NCBI GenBank assembly: GCA_949358305.1
Contig: OX442320.1
Coordinates: 7,892,259-7,952,258, forward strand
Source: Strigamia acuminata
Taxonomy: Eukaryota; Arthropoda; Chilopoda; Geophilomorpha; Linotaeniidae
DNA: 60,000 nt
Reading direction: 5' to 3'
Position numbers and translations under genes: made by a program. Within the stretch, counting starts at the first letter, position 1. The number at the start of each line of letters is the position of its first letter. Of this stretch, positions 24,290-34,622 are shown piece after piece. The notes under the pieces were generated by a model. That model did no database searches. It saw only the letters and a program-made list of their open reading frames with translations, and was not told the DNA's origin.

Positions 24290-24600
24290 AACTTCCTCCG
24301 TGCCGTCACCTGGTGATAAAAACTTTAAATACAAAATTCTCCTAAGAGTTACTAAGCAACGAAATTTTAAATTCATCATTTAAATGCATACCAAGAATGT
24401 GTAATGCACCATTCATTGATTTAAACGTTATTAAATTATCTAATACTAATCTATTGTGATGGGATGATATTTCTAGAAAAATGTCAAATTCCTGCGTGCT
24501 GTCACCTGATGATAAAAATTGGAAACAAAGAAATCTCAAGAGAGTTGCTAAGCAACGCAACTCCGAGTGCATCATTTGAGTGCTTCATTTAAACTGAACA
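24290..24600. repeat. Old ~190-bp tandem duplication
   Basis: The segment at about 24288-24390 (GTGCCGTCACCTGGTGATAA, then GAGTTACTAAGCAACG) recurs diverged at about 24486-24595 (GTGCTGTCACCTGATGATAA, then GAGTTGCTAAGCAACG). No gene is visible between them. Confidence 0.6.
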
Positions 24601-25380
24601 TACTAAACAGAAGCTTCAACATGACTTAAAACCCAGAACATAAATTGACACAGCTCAATCCATTAAATAAATACAATTTCACAGAAAAATTATTTTCAAA
24701 CACATGATATTGTGTGCGTGAAGCTCCCTGCAAATAAAAGTGATGCGTTGCAGTGAAGTACAAGGATAGCTCTTTTTATGTCAGGTGATCAGTTTATATT
24801 GCGCAATAAAGAAAATCAAGATTAGCAGCGATTTATACTTTTATTTCTTTGTTCCGTTGATACAAAGCGAAAACAATGTAAAACAATGTGAAGCAACATG
24901 TTACAACGTGTCAATGATCATTTTCAACATTGATTTTACAGAACCGAACGTGTTTCCTAGGCCACGGCAACGAACTTCACCAACAAATGCAGTCGCTAGA
25001 ATTCTATCGCGCAATGCAGTATGGGATAGCGCGAACCCATGGCTGCCATCTTGATGTACGAAGTAAACAAAGGTCTCAGTTGATTTCGGCCTGGATCTTG
25101 GAACTAATGACCGAAAGAAAACAAAAAATACAGAAAAGGAGGAAGGAAGATTGACTGAGAGGAGGAAATAGCACATCGATTATAATGGTACGTGAAATTC
25201 TTCAAATTGTACCGTTTTGTTGTCCACGCTCCACGCGGCAGGTTGTGAACAAAGGAAAAGATGTGCATTGCAGGTGTAGATGCTGGAAAAGGTAATGTTA
25301 TTGATTTGTAATTAATTCTTCACATTTTGCATCAAACCTTATTTTATGTCCCGTCCCGTCAATAAAACGAGCATTTTGTT
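24601..25380. other. Stretch without an assignable gene
   Basis: Open frames around 24930-25154 (+) and 24901-25176 (-) overlap each other. The + strand one follows an acceptor-like TGATTTTACAG and has a basic end (KQKIQKRRKE). Neither matches a family I know. A minus-strand CAAGATGGCAGCCATGGG near 25040 resembles an insect 5' exon start but runs into a stop after 17 codons. Confidence 0.3.
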
Positions 25381-26032
25381 AAGATCGATGAAAATTCACG
25401 ATTTTTTTGTACTTCAGGTAACTCGTCATTTAATCGTGTTTTAATCATCTGGAAAATGAATAATTAGAATTATTAAACGAGATACGAATCAATTTTTTAA
25501 TATCACTAGGGCAGCGAGCCCACTTGAGAAAAAAGTTGAATGTACAAGTGGTTATTAAGTGACACCAGTAAAAAATTTGTTAAAAATTATTTCTTTCTCT
25601 GTTAAGGGATGCGAATGCGAGCACAGATTTGAAAAGACAAGGGACTTGCTAAAAAGGTTAAGAACCATGAATAAAATTCTTTGTCTTCATCATTAATCTC
25701 AATTTCTACTTACATTGAAATAATTTTTGAAGTAAACCATTCAAAATATGATGCTTTTTGGTAGTAAACATATTTCTCTGCGCTAATTTCTTGGCTGCTT
25801 ATTCGCTCGGTGTTGTCACATAAGCTATTGAATGTATGGCTGCTGGTGTTAAGTTTGTTGAATCTCATCTAATAAAGTAACCATCGCCAAATTTGATTCG
25901 ATCAGTATTCGGTATCGTAATAAGAAATCAAAAAATATTGTAGAAATCTATTTTCTACTCACGATATTCTCGTGGCAAACGCGATTGGCCATTTTTATGA
26001 TCTCGCTGAACTCCCGACGACGTCGCAGCCAT
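25381..26032 (-). pseudogene. Decayed CutA-like gene copy (copy A)
   Basis: The minus strand holds pieces of a CutA-type protein, a small trimeric family linked to divalent cation tolerance. A possible first exon at 25963-26032 starts ATG (MAATSSGVQRDHKNG) and ends at a strong donor GTGAGT in phase 1. The next exon from 25842 joins in phase and reads HSIAYVTTPSE, then an in-frame TAA, then AAKKLAQ, where family members read like AYVTxPxxxVAKKLA. A later exon has lost roughly 35 bp, including the family's conserved LAACVN segment seen in copy B, but keeps its donor GTAAGT. Another starts MIKTR and is also shortened. The C-terminal exons were not found. Stop, deletions and lost exons make this a clear pseudogene. 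It lies 0.7 kb beyond the better-preserved copy B. Confidence 0.7.
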
Positions 26033-26733
26033 TAGTTCAAACAATACTGCAAAAAAAAAAAAAAAGGCGCAATTTATTCAATTATTTAACGCTAGGAGAC
26101 GAATGTTTCCAATCAGTGCTGTGCAGAAAAGATCAGGGGCAGCTCAAACACTCAATAACTTAATTCATCCAAGCTATGAAAGGTTCCCTTCCTTTTTTCA
26201 AGTTTCTGCTCATCACCATAAAATTGTATTGTCCACAACTGAATTAGGTCGGTCAGCATGTGCTGTAGGGATTGGGAATACAACTGAATGACGAAATAAA
26301 TGTTGAGTTGTCAGAGGTGACAACAAACTCGTTTTACAATTTGTGCGTTTGTTTGTTTGTCCTAGTTGGAATTAACCAGACAAATTAAATGTCCCTCTTT
26401 AAAATGACAGTACAATGGAATCTTTTTTGATTATATTTTTTGTAATATCTTTTTAGTTGTTTACCAGTATGTATTTTATTTTTCACGCAAAAGAGTATAG
26501 TTTTGCACGCTGTAGCTTTGCATTTCCAGTGTGTGTTGTTTGTTCGTTCGACATGTTTTGTCACGATTTCTTGAAGTAAGAGTTCAAATAGAAGTACCGG
26601 TAGATGAAAAAGTGAGTGTGTGAATGCCCACAAGTGTCCTGGCCTGGGTTAGCGTTAAAAATTTGAGAAGTAAATGACAAATAAAGTAGTAAATTCTTCG
26701 GTGAACTTTATTGAAATTTGAATAAATTTCTGT

Positions 26734-27379
26734 TTACATAAGCTTAGTGTCTGGAACGACTTCGCTTATCCATTTCAAACATGCTGGATTTCCTTCGGTT
26801 ATCTACGTAATTTTAGAGATAAAAACGTAAATTGTGAGTGGTATAGAATTGTATATTTTTTTATTCTTAATTTACCGGAGTTGAAAGAAAGACTTCGCAA
26901 ACTTCGTACCTTGGATTTTCCCTAAAGAAAACGAGCGTTTTATTTGAAATCGAATGGAAATTCACGCTTTGCTCACTTGACGTAACTCGTCATTTCATCT
27001 ATTCTCGAAGTTCGGCTTTTAATTATCTGGAATAAAAAATTAGAATTAATGAAACAAAAAAGGGAATTAATATTTTAATATCACTACCATGAGAAATTCG
27101 TTGTCTTCAATAATTTCATTCTTCCATTCGTATCTGTAAAAATACATATTTTAGTTTAATTCAATTTTTCTTTTTAATTCTCAATTTCAACTTGCATTAA
27201 AATGATTTTTGGCACTATATTGACACAAGCCACGAGCTTCCTTTCAAGTAAACCACTAAAAATATGATATTTTTAGAGCATGATCACGGTTTATTACGTT
27301 AAGTATATTTAACTGGGCTTATTTCTTGGCTACTTCTTCGCTCGGTGTGGTCACATAAGCTATTGAATGTTTGCCAGTG
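26734..27379 (-). pseudogene. CutA-like gene with one in-frame stop (copy B)
   Basis: Six minus-strand exons join in phase: about 27379-27314, 27255-27196, 27133-27088, 27026-26977, 26921-26876, 26802-26734. They read TGKHSIAYVTTPSEEVAKK, stop, AH, then GLLERKLVACVNIVPKIIL, then YEWKNEIIEDNEFLM, IIKSRTSRIDEMTSYVK, ENPRYEVCEVFLSTP and ITEGNPACLKWISEVVPD before the final TAA (26734-26736). The order and motifs ACVN.IP, YEW...I.ED.E, MIK and PYEV.EV match CutA proteins along their whole conserved length. The one defect is a TAA at 27319-27321 where copy A has TTA (Leu). One intron has a GC donor (GCAAGT), a known minor class. AATAAA lies 22 bp after the stop (26707-26712). No start codon was located; the exon's 5' edge is only about 90 bp from the Nxt1 stop. 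It may be a recent pseudogene, an allele, or carry a sequencing error. Confidence 0.78.
27290..27295 (-). terminator. Candidate polyadenylation signal for Nxt1
   Basis: AATAAA on the minus strand, about 175 bases after the Nxt1-like stop codon. It falls inside an intron of the CutA-like copy B. If used, the Nxt1 3' UTR would overlap the first CutA-like exon. Confidence 0.35.
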
Positions 27380-27470
27380 CTTTTGCGTAAGTTGTAGCGA
27401 TTTACGATTTTGTTAATCACATAATAAAATAATTTTTAAAAAACATTCGGTAAAGTTATATAAAATACTT

Positions 27471-28097
27471 TTATGTGACTGTTTCTTGAAACCGAAAACA
27501 ATCTGTAACGACTTTCCATTTATCTTTTTGAACAGTGAGCACAAAACTTTGACGAAACGGAGCCGACGGTTTTTCCTGGAATTTAATGACACCTGCTACG
27601 AGCACGAGAATCGTTGGCTGGCCGTTCACAGCTTCACCTACAACCACAGTGGTTAGCTAATTAAAATAATAACTACCGTTTAAAATATTTTTAAACAAAC
27701 AAAACTCGTACGGTACCTGATACACGTTGCGTGTCCAAACTCCGGCAACGTTGTTTCTCTGATGGTTAAATTTTTGTAAAGCTTGGTAATCGCTTCATTT
27801 CCGTTCACGCAGTTGCCATTCGACACTAAACGTGCGTCGTCCGTCCATATACAGTTTGGATAATTTCTACAAAATAAAATCATAACTTAGTATTGGTTTC
27901 TATTTGAGATTTTTTCCCGTTCTTACGATATTGCGACATTTATCCAAATTATTTAAGTAAATTGTAGCAAAATCATCGGCGGTCTTAAAATCTTGATCCA
28001 GCTTGTTTGCGGCGTCCTAATACGAATGAATTGTTTAGATTAATCAGAATCTTTAATAATATTTAAAATACAAATACAGCATTACCAAGTCAGCCAT
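27471..28097 (-). pseudogene. Nxt1: Nxt1-like (p15, NTF2-related export factor) gene with two frameshifts
   Basis: Nxt1 pairs with the Nxf1/TAP receptor to carry mRNA through nuclear pores. Four minus-strand exons with GT-AG borders are visible: 28097-28086 (MADL), 28016-27927 (30 codons, including KTADDFATIYLNNLDKCRNI), 27866-27717 (150 bp) and 27637-27471, the last ending KWKVVTDCFRFQETVT and TAA. Family landmarks are present in order: TADDF, LSKLYM, NGN.V.G, LPS-like, LD.Q.V...AV, KFQEK...F.QSFVLT, and DKWKV.TDCFR. The coding total is 419 bp, two more than a multiple of three. Removing one base near 27839-27846 and one near 27766 would restore a 138-residue protein, the usual family length. 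The first shift separates LSKLYMD from DARLVSNGNCVNG; the second separates ITKLYKNL from PSEKQRCRSLDTQRV. The usual Trp of the VWNGN motif is Ser. Intact splice sites suggest very recent decay or base-call errors. Confidence 0.85.
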
Positions 28098-28233
28098 TTT
28101 GTTGTTTCGACAAACGATTTCGTAAAACGAAATGCGCGCGCAGTTTGAAAAAGAAGTCCCTCCGACAGAAAATCAATAAGATTTGTCAATTTTAAGCAAA
28201 CTTTTTGTACAATTTTTCCATCAAATCTTTATT

Positions 28234-28359
28234 TTAAGTTCGTCGTTTAGATATTCCGTAAAATTGTATCATTTTTAATCCCTTCGTTTTTAAAGAGCGG
28301 ATGACCACGCGATAGTTCACGCTGTGAGTCATCTTATAACCATCCGCGTCGTCGTTCAT
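28234..28359 (-). CDS. 41-residue open reading frame upstream of Nxt1, unknown
   Basis: An ATG frame on the minus strand (MNDDADGYKMTHSVNYRVV, then IRSLKTKGLKMIQFYGISKR) ends at TAA 28234-28236. An AATAAA follows only a few bases after the stop, still 130 bases before the Nxt1 start. A GC- and CpG-rich segment with ACGTCA-type sites (about 28370-28430) lies just upstream and looks like a promoter. It could encode a micropeptide, be the last exon of a gene, or be an upstream ORF in the Nxt1 leader. I recognise no family. Confidence 0.35.
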   Translation of the reverse strand: MNDDADGYKMTHSVNYRVVIRSLKTKGLKMIQFYGISKRRT

Positions 28360-28364
28360 TGTGG

Positions 28365-28440
28365 GATGGCGTCACCAATGGCCGCTGTTGTTTGAATACG
28401 TCAGCGACGTCACGGCGGCCGCTTTTTACGATTTTCAAAG
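28365..28440. promoter_or_regulatory. CpG-rich segment, possible bidirectional promoter
   Basis: It stands out from its AT-rich surroundings by GC content. It contains ATTGG/CCAAT (CCAATGGCC at 28375), TACGTCAGCGACGTCACGG (28397-28415, CRE-like half sites) and GGCGGCCGC. The 41-codon ORF starts on one side, and a possible + strand exon with donor GTTTGT lies on the other. Confidence 0.4.
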
Positions 28441-29918
28441 GTTTGTATTTCAAAATAATGAACAAAATAATCATTAGAGTTATTCTTGGTATGAAAGTTA
28501 TTGTTTGCTGGTAATTTTAGCTGGTAGTTTTCTGTGTTATTTCGAATTCGAATCTGTCAAATTCCAAAGCCGGAACTTCTTTGTTTTCTTCCATTTTCCT
28601 TTTTTTGGACTCCGATCCGAAATTTAACATGTTTTGAAAATAGTTTAAACTTCCATCACGAAACAAAAATTACAAAAACTTACGGAGTTGTAAATATTTC
28701 TTTGCAGGTTCTACGACCTAGTGGAGTGACGTCATCGAGCGGCCCGCACGAAAATTGAAGCGAAAAATGAAAATAACCACCACCAACGTGAATGAGATTT
28801 TCTACGAGAAAAAGTCAGCGCAATGAGTTTTCGCAGTGAAATACAGTATTAGGCATTAAGGGGAAGGTTTTATACGATTTGATTTTAAAAGTTTATTGAT
28901 ATTTTTTTTTTAAATTAAAAATTATTATTTATTAAATAATTAGAAATATGACAGGTGTCGTTGTTTGTGTCACGCACTGTACAACCGTGGACATTGTCTA
29001 TCAATAAACTTATAAAATGAAATTCTATAGTCTCCTCATCACCAAGATGGTCGTGCAGAGAAGCCTATCACTACTCACTACTCAACATCATCCATTGAAG
29101 GAAATGTTATTTTATTTTTATTTAAACGCAATAATGTCCAGTCAGGTGAGAACTATTAATTCCGAGTAGAGTAAGAGGAGTTCAATGACAGTTAATTACG
29201 TTTCTATAAGATTCAATCTATTTTCGAAATAGACTGCAGAAAAAATACGTTCTCTTACATTTAAGACTTATTTTTTGTAGTGATATTATACTTAAATGAA
29301 ATATGATTTTATGGTAAAACGATTATGAAACGTTAGACAAACAAACACCTGGCGTAGTGCTAGCAGAACGAAGAACTTAGAACATTGTGCCAGCTGCACG
29401 TTGCGCAAGCACTGGTCAGAAAACTTGTTTTTATATGAATGGACAAAACATTATATTAAAGATGTGTTATTAGCTTATTATTGAGCAGGGTATTGCTGAC
29501 CATTCTACAGTAGTATTGAAAAGGAATGTTTTCGTGTGAATTAGCACTAAGCAATCATGCTTATTTTTCTTGTGGCAATGAATTTACACTTGGAATAATC
29601 CTTTACCAAGTGGGTGTGGGTTAATATTAATACAATATATCTTTGTACTCCGTATTAATAAATCATACCAAAGGTAAGTTTCCTTTAATTACTGAGTTAC
29701 AAGTGAACAATTTGGTATTTTCTTTGTATAGCTTGTATTAGGTACCGTATGTCTTAACATTAAAGTGAATATAAACTAACTTTGTAGTACAGGTCTACTT
29801 GTAGTGTGTACAGATTTCTACTTTGGTATTGTTTAAGTTGGTATGGATTGACATCAATGATATGTAATTATTCTTTACCTTGTGTTCTTGGAATGGTTAA
29901 GTAATACTAATCTTAAAT
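28441..29918 (+). other. Possible non-coding transcript region
   Basis: A + strand acceptor TTTCTTTGCAG (28708) opens a GC-richer segment containing GTGACGTCATCGAGCGGC. The longest ATG frame there is 19 codons. AATAAA occurs at 29003-29008. The remainder to 29918 is AT-rich with no coding signal. Confidence 0.3.
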
Positions 29919-29926
29919 GTGCTATT

Positions 29927-30110
29927 CAGGGGCGGATCTAGCTTTTTGGGGGCTTGAGGTTTTTTCGGGGCCCCTTTATCACAATTTTTAATAGCAACCT
30001 TTGTTTTTTTTAGTTTTTTTTTTAGTACATTGCCTTGTGTCTTGGGGGTCCCCTAAAATTTGGGGGCCCTGGACTCAAGCCCCATTAGCCCTATGCTAGA
30101 TCCGCCCCTG
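29927..30110. mobile_element. 184-bp hAT-type MITE with perfect TIRs and 8-bp target duplication
   Basis: The element starts CAGGGGCGGATCTAGC and ends with its exact reverse complement GCTAGATCCGCCCCTG, giving 16-bp terminal inverted repeats. It is flanked on both sides by GTGCTATT (29919-29926 and 30111-30118), the 8-bp target site duplication expected of hAT transposases. There is no coding capacity, so movement would need a transposase from elsewhere. The perfect duplications suggest a fairly recent insertion. Confidence 0.95.
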
Positions 30111-30324
30111 GTGCTATTGCCTTTTTTCTCGAATATACTGTACCATCATTATGTTTCCTTCTGTTCGTTTTGTTTCCTTCTGTTCGTAGTTACTGTTGTT
30201 TCCCATTGTTTCCCATTATCGTACATGTATCGTATTTGTATCTTACTGTAATCGTATTATTTCGTTCTGTTCCTTATAGCTGTTCTGTACCATGAAGAGG
30301 TTTTCTAAAACGCTGGAATCGATA

Positions 30325-30897
30325 TCATTCGGTATCGTCCTGTCACTAGTCAGAATACTGTCCTTTGGAACGATACATACCATTAGATATCCAGCCACTT
30401 GTCAATACACTCGCGATTGGACCTTTACCATTGAGTACCGTCCTTTCGCTAGTCATTATACTGCACGTTGAGATGTTATCATTAGGTATCGTCCTCTCGC
30501 TAGTCAATTTCCTGCCATTGAGATTTCAACATTGGGTATCGTCCTCTCGCTAGCCAATTTCCTGCCATTGAGATTTCAACATTGGGTATCGTCCTCTCGC
30601 TAGTCAATACACACCCCTCCATTAAGTATCGTCCTCTCGCTAGTCAATACACACCCCTCCACTAAGTATCGTCCTCTCGCTAGTCAATACACACCCCTCC
30701 ACTAAGTATCGTCCTCTCGCTAGTCAATACACACCCCTCCACTAAGTATCGTCCTCTCGCTAGTCAATACACACCCCTCCACTAAGTATCGTCCTCTCGC
30801 TAGTCAATACACACCCCTCCACTAAGTATCGTCCTCTCGCTAGTCAATACACACCCCTCCACTAAGTATCGTCCTGTCGCTAGTCACTGAACGTTAT
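30325..30897. repeat. Minisatellite, direct arm (40-bp core)
   Basis: Diverged units of roughly 50 bp containing TATCGTCCTCTCGCTAGTCA lead into about seven near-identical 40-bp copies (about 30601-30880) whose unit ends CAATACACACCCCTCCACTA. The early units instead carry a CCTGCCATTGAGATTTCAAC spacer, so two related unit types are fused in one array. Confidence 0.92.
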
Positions 30898-30904
30898 CAT
30901 CGGG

Positions 30905-31130
30905 TATGACTAGCGACAGGACGGTACTCAATGTTAAATTCTCAATGGCAGGAAAGTGACTAACGACAGGACGATACTTAGTGGAGGGGTGTGTATTGAC
31001 TAGCGAGAGGACGATACCCAATGTTAAAATCTCAATGGCAGAAAATTGACTAGCGAAAGGACGATGCCTGATAACATCCCAATGGGTAGCATATTGACTA
31101 GCGAGAGGACGATACACAATGCTAGAGTTC
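30905..31130. repeat. Minisatellite, inverted arm
   Basis: The same motifs appear here in reverse orientation (TGACTAGCGACAGGACG, TTGACTAGCGAGAGGACGAT, CTTAGTGGAGGGGTGTGT). With the direct arm they form a large imperfect palindrome centred near 30900. The innermost stem CCTGTCGCTAGTCA/TGACTAGCGACAGG extends to about 21 bp with one mismatch. Confidence 0.9.
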
Positions 31131-31934
31131 CAATAGCAAAGTGCAGCTACGCAGATCGTATCTTTACAACAGAAGATAAGTACTCAGAGTAAACTCTTTA
31201 ATTTGGTTTATATTTCTAAAATACAAAGAATAAAATTTGTTAAAGATTAACAACTTTGACATTAAATAGAAGATAATTTTTACAAATATGTTGTACACAT
31301 TTACTTTTTTAAGTGTTAAAATAGAAAACAAAATCCTCTTTAAACATTCATGTTTCAATCAAAAGTGCACAGGAATTAGAATGAACTAACGAGTACGTGT
31401 TTACAATTTTCCCCGTCCGTTAAAACCCAAGGAAAAAATTAGCAAGAAATCTAGCAAATTTGTGTTACAATAACGGACTCCCTGTTCGTACCTGTGCTCT
31501 GTTCCTTCGTGGTACTCCGATCTTCTGCTCGACACTGCAAAACATTAAACCCGTCGTCGAAACAATTTATTACTTCTGTTTCTCGTAAAATTTTACGCAG
31601 AGTACAATCCAGGAGTTATTTACCACAATGAGCGCTCAATTTGGGAAGTGACTTCAGTATTTTGAAGCTCCGGTTTTCCGAACCTTTACTCCACTTCTTT
31701 TTCTTTTTAACATTAAACTTCTGTCAGTTTTCCTAACCAGTCTCGATTGTCCAGTGGTCGTAAGCATCACTCGATGAACAGCTCGACGATTCAGCAACAA
31801 TGTCATTTCCAATCCCATGTTGTTACCGTATTACACACAGGATTAGTTTGCGCTTCTAGTTATCTTAACAGCTCTGCGCAAAGATCGGGCACCGCTTGTA
31901 GTTTGTAGTTCCTGGCCACGTGAAGCACTCCTCA

Positions 31935-32130
31935 ACCGGAGCGTAGTCTTCGTGCAATGTCAGATGGCGTGTCATTGGTTCAAATACCGGACGTGCTCCA
32001 GAAGGGATAAATCATTTATGCAATCACGTCGTTCTCTTTTTCTTAGTCTTCGTGCGATGCCGAATTGCACGTTATTGCCATAAGACGTGCTCCATAAATG
32101 TGATAAATTATTGATGCAATCGCCTTCGTT
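31935..32130. repeat. ~103-bp diverged tandem duplication
   Basis: TCTTCGTGCAATGTCAGATG...GACGTGCTCCAGAAGGGATA (about 31947-32010) is repeated diverged as TCTTCGTGCGATGCCGAATT...GACGTGCTCCATAAATGTGA (about 32047-32105). Confidence 0.6.
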
Positions 32131-32322
32131 CACATTTTTCTTGTCATCAATGCTAATACTCAGCGAAGGAAAGGCGTTGCACGACTTTACCACGAACGAC
32201 GACTACGTGGATAAAGCCGTCGTCGTTGGTGAAAGGCAAAAACTCGCTACCGTTCTTCCTAATCAAAGAAAAATTGCAGACTTCAGTTATTTAGATTTAA
32301 ATATTTATTATTTACTTTTTCG

Positions 32323-32379
32323 CTAAGCCGCAGGTGGTGGAGTCTTAGTCCTAGTTGGGCCCGGTGTATAGTAACGATT
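32323..32379 (-). CDS. Possible terminal coding exon, unknown protein
   Basis: On the minus strand, after the acceptor TTTTTATTTTCAG, the frame reads NRYYTPGPTRTKTPPPAA and stops at TAG (32323-32325). A possible upstream exon at 32846-32879 (KVSSKVATALL, donor GTGAGA) joins in phase. The Pro/Thr-rich end looks like a real C terminus, but I cannot name it and the rest of the gene was not found. Confidence 0.3.
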   Translation of the reverse strand, partial: NRYYTPGPTRTKTPPPAA

Positions 32380-32499
32380 CTGAAAATAAAAATAGAAAAA
32401 TTATACAGTATATGACATTTCATAGAATACTTCAAAATGCTATAAAACAGCTTAAAAAGTAAATCAATTTAGGATTCAACTCGCGAGATGAAAATTTCA

Positions 32500-33880
32500 A
32501 GACGGCGGAGGCACCACAATGAGAAAAATCAAGATGGCGAGAGCGAGACATCGAGAAATACGGTTTAAGTCTTGCCACCTTGAACTTTTCGACTCTCAAG
32601 ATTAAAATTAAACCTAACTTGCACGTTTTCTACAATTTTATAAACTTAAAATAAACTTAAAATTCAGACGATGCCAATGCCTTCGGATTACGTGGTTTCC
32701 CATCACGATCACGCAGCTCGACACTCGAGAAGCAGCAGCACATTCACCCAATAGTGCCTTTACATAATTATTTACTAATTTCTAACTCGAGGCGGCGTCA
32801 AATTATTTTTAATGCGATCAAATAACAAAAATAAGAAAATCTCACCAAAAGTGCAGTCGCCACCTTAGAAGACACCTTACTAACCTATGTAGTGTGTTTA
32901 CCCAGTTGGCCACTATATTAACACGAAATGACAATCCGATTTGCACGCTGCAAGTACCTCTTTCTATTTAACATCAAACTTCCGTCAATTTTTTTCTGTC
33001 ACAAAACTGGTGGTCGAACAGTTTTCCTCACCAGTCTCGATTGTCCAGTGAATCCGAAGAACGTGGTCGCAAGTATCATTCAATGAACAACGAGTTTCGT
33101 TGCAGATTCAGCAACATAAATGTCATTTCTCATCCCACGTACGATTAGTTTGCACTCGGAAATATTTCGATATACATACGGCAGTTTCAACTTCTTTCTG
33201 AAAATAAAAAATAGAAAAATTATATTTTACAATTCTACGTTGTGTAAACGAGTACACAGAATCGGTTAAAAATCGATTAAATATCGAATAAAAATCCATT
33301 TTAAAATATCTTTTTTGTTTTTTCTTCTTCTTTTTTTAGCTTTCTGGCAAACCATTGACATTTCTCTTAGCAATTTTGAATGCTAAATCATATGGCTAAA
33401 CTAATGGGAGTTTTTGCTGCCAGGTATAGAGGGCGGTTAAATTCCCAAGAAAGTACACATTTGGCCTCAAAAACCAAAAAGATAGAGTTCATCTTTTTTT
33501 CCCCATCTCAAAAAAAGAACGGTTGGTAATCGTATCAATTCGTACAATTCTTCAACACGGAGATTAAAATTTCAAGATGGCGAGGCACGACAATGATGAA
33601 TATCAAGGTGGCGTCTCGCCTTCTTCAAATTTTCAACACATAATATTCAAATTAAACCTAACTTGCACGTTTTCTGCAATTTTACACATTAACTAACTTA
33701 AACTGAAGTCGAAGCCATCGGATTGCGTTGTTTACCATCGCAATTCGCAATCATACAGCGCGACACTGAGAAGAAGCAGCGCCTTCATCAACAGCGCCGT
33801 TACGTAATTAGTTACTAACTTTTAACTCGAGACGGCGTCAAAAATCAGGCCGCCTTATCTAGTCTGCATCCCCCAGTTAA
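32500..33880. repeat. Nested tandem duplication, pair 2 (~1.07-kb spacing)
   Basis: The block at about 32500-32812 (CAAGATGGCGAGAG, AAACCTAACTTGCACGTTTT, CTCGAGGCGGCGTCAAA) recurs at about 33570-33843 (CAAGATGGCGAGGC, AAACCTAACTTGCACGTTTT, CTCGAGACGGCGTCAAA). Both copies carry a CAAGATGGC motif typical of insect promoters or first exons. Confidence 0.7.
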
Positions 33881-34622
33881 CCACAAAATTAACACAAAAT
33901 GATAATTCGATGTGCAATAACTAGATTAACTACCTACAAGACTGAATTTTTCGAGTTTTGTAGATAACAAAACTCGAAAAATAACGAATCGGGAATTCAT
34001 TAATATTTTCCACTCTGTCGACTGCGGCCATAAAACCGAATATTAAATCAAGAAACGCCAAGTTCTGATGTCACGAGCTCAAAAATTAGACAACTTTTCT
34101 CCCATCGATGCGGTTGCTGACGTCACGAGAAGTAAAATTCATAAACTTCTCTGCACTTGATACGTTGACGTCACGATATCGGCACTAATTCAAGAAATTC
34201 TTCTTGTACTCGCCATTTCGTGTTTTTTCTAAAAATAAAATCTTCTCGCTTACACTAAATACGTCGAGACGAGGATGGAAATTATTCAACCCCATTCTGT
34301 AGTCCGAACATGGCCGCCATTGTAGTTGTAGGAACCCAAAGTCAAAATATCAAAAATAAAATTTCCTACTAACAATTTCTCGCTTCCAAAACTTTACACA
34401 TTTTAACTCAGTCCGTCACCTTCATTTCCTCCCATTACTTTGTCTCCTCGCTCTCGTCCGCGTCATTTTCATCGCTACGACGCCATCTTGGAAACTAAAG
34501 AAAAAATCGCAAGAAACAAACACATTAATTTCAAATCTTAATTTGGATTACACTCGTTCGTTGATTTAAAACATTTCACGTGTATCAAAACGGGTTAGGA
34601 CTAAACAAAACATCTATTTATT

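Larger units (their letters stand above)
31690..33160. repeat. Nested tandem duplication, pair 1
   Basis: The block at about 31690-31860 (TTTAACATTAAACTTCTGTC, CCAGTCTCGATTGTCCAGTG, CAGCAACAATGTCATTTC) recurs at about 32957-33160 with substitutions and indels. No complete gene is associated with either copy. Confidence 0.65.

Noticed and set aside
26734-26921. Alternative RS-rich reading of the last two CutA exons (GKSKVRSLRSLSFNS / DNRRKSSMFEMDKRSRSRH)
   Set aside because: It also splices in phase and looks protein-like, but the other frame matches CutA over six consecutive exons, so this is a shadow frame.
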